This document shows, in pieces, positions 36,727 through 36,854 of a stretch of DNA of 36,854 bases. Source of the DNA: CALZBJ01 sp945619025. Its GTDB lineage: Bacteria; Pseudomonadota; Gammaproteobacteria; Cardiobacteriales; Wohlfahrtiimonadaceae. The notes under the pieces are model-generated. The model ran no database searches and was not told the origin of the DNA. It saw only the letters and a program-made list of their open reading frames with translations. The position numbers and the translations under genes were made by a program. The stretch covers positions 1 through 36,854 of the forward strand of contig CALZBJ010000020.1 of assembly GCA_945619025.1 (NCBI GenBank), read 5' to 3'. Position 1 is the stretch's first letter, and the number at the start of each line of letters is the position of its first letter.

Positions 36727-36854
36727 TGTAATCCTCCCTAAAAATAATACCGACTATAAGTAGAATTTTCTCGTATCATTTACTCAGGAGAAAATAGCGA
36801 TGAAAAAATCAAAATTCACAGACTCACAAATTATGTCGATCTTAAAACAGAATG
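36727..36854 (+). mobile_element. Left end of an IS3-like insertion sequence, cut by the window edge
   Basis: The end-like sequence TGTAATCCTCCCTAAAAATA at 36727 starts with TG, as IS3-family ends do, and lies 73 bases before a transposase-like start. The exact boundary and target duplication cannot be seen without the right end. Confidence 0.5.
36800..36854 (+). CDS. Transposase OrfA N-terminus (IS3 family), partial
   Basis: The visible 18 residues, MKKSKFTDSQIMSILKQN, match the start of IS3-family OrfA helix-turn-helix proteins (K-S-x-F-T-x-x-Q-I-x-x-I-L-K). CAGGAG at 36785-36790 is its ribosome binding site. The rest is outside the window, so intactness cannot be judged. Confidence 0.72.
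   Translation, partial: MKKSKFTDSQIMSILKQN

Overview
The window is a piece of bacterial chromosome of moderate GC content with Proteobacteria-like gene content. The operon logic (lolA-rarA, ypjD divergent from ffh, dnaN-recF-gyrB, a fused rlmKL) and the rRNA sequence point to the Gammaproteobacteria. Small-genome relatives of Ignatzschineria/Wohlfahrtiimonas are a plausible home, but that is a guess from overall character and not a database result. Nearly everything is housekeeping. The only mobile DNA seen is the start of an IS3-like element cut off by the right edge.

Layout: (1) 1-2786 holds the 3' five-sixths of a 23S rRNA, a spacer with no tRNA, 5S rRNA and a strong terminator. (2) 2787-4419 holds a WrbA-like flavoprotein gene and, on the minus strand, a candidate structured RNA with its own terminator. 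(3) 4420-7065 holds rlmKL and an H-NS-family gene. (4) 7142-9432 (minus) is an apparent operon of ubiA, an ATP:cob(I)alamin adenosyltransferase and an Sfp-type phosphopantetheinyl transferase. (5) About 9543-9889 is a non-coding region with 13 GGA triplets, most in small hairpin loops, ending in a UUCG terminator. I read it as a CsrB/RsmZ-type CsrA-sequestering small RNA. (6) 10044-12866 holds an unrecognised protein with a C-terminal peptidoglycan-binding-like domain plus a SulP-family transporter. (7) 13003-15881 is a divergent cadmium/zinc resistance pair, a CadR-like MerR regulator and a P1B-type ATPase, with a textbook MerR operator between them. (8) 15986-25937 holds gltS, lolA-rarA, gltX, lemA, tatC, ypjD, ffh and an S49 peptidase. 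(9) 26065-31284 holds an alanine/glycine:sodium symporter, dadA, folB, pheA and a gamma-carbonic-anhydrase-like protein. (10) 31397-36441 holds a CheY/PilH-like response regulator followed by dnaN-recF-gyrB, with no dnaA in front. (11) 36442-36854 holds degenerate 20-21 bp tandem repeats split by a terminator, a second terminator, and the IS element's left end.

Several genes fit together. rlmKL modifies the 23S rRNA encoded nearby. ffh, tatC, lolA and the S49 peptidase serve protein export and the envelope. dadA and the AGCS symporter together suggest alanine uptake and catabolism. The cad pair is a self-contained metal-resistance module. The most interesting part is regulatory RNA: the CsrB-like RNA, and the unidentified minus-strand RNA, one hairpin of which also carries a near-consensus CsrA site.
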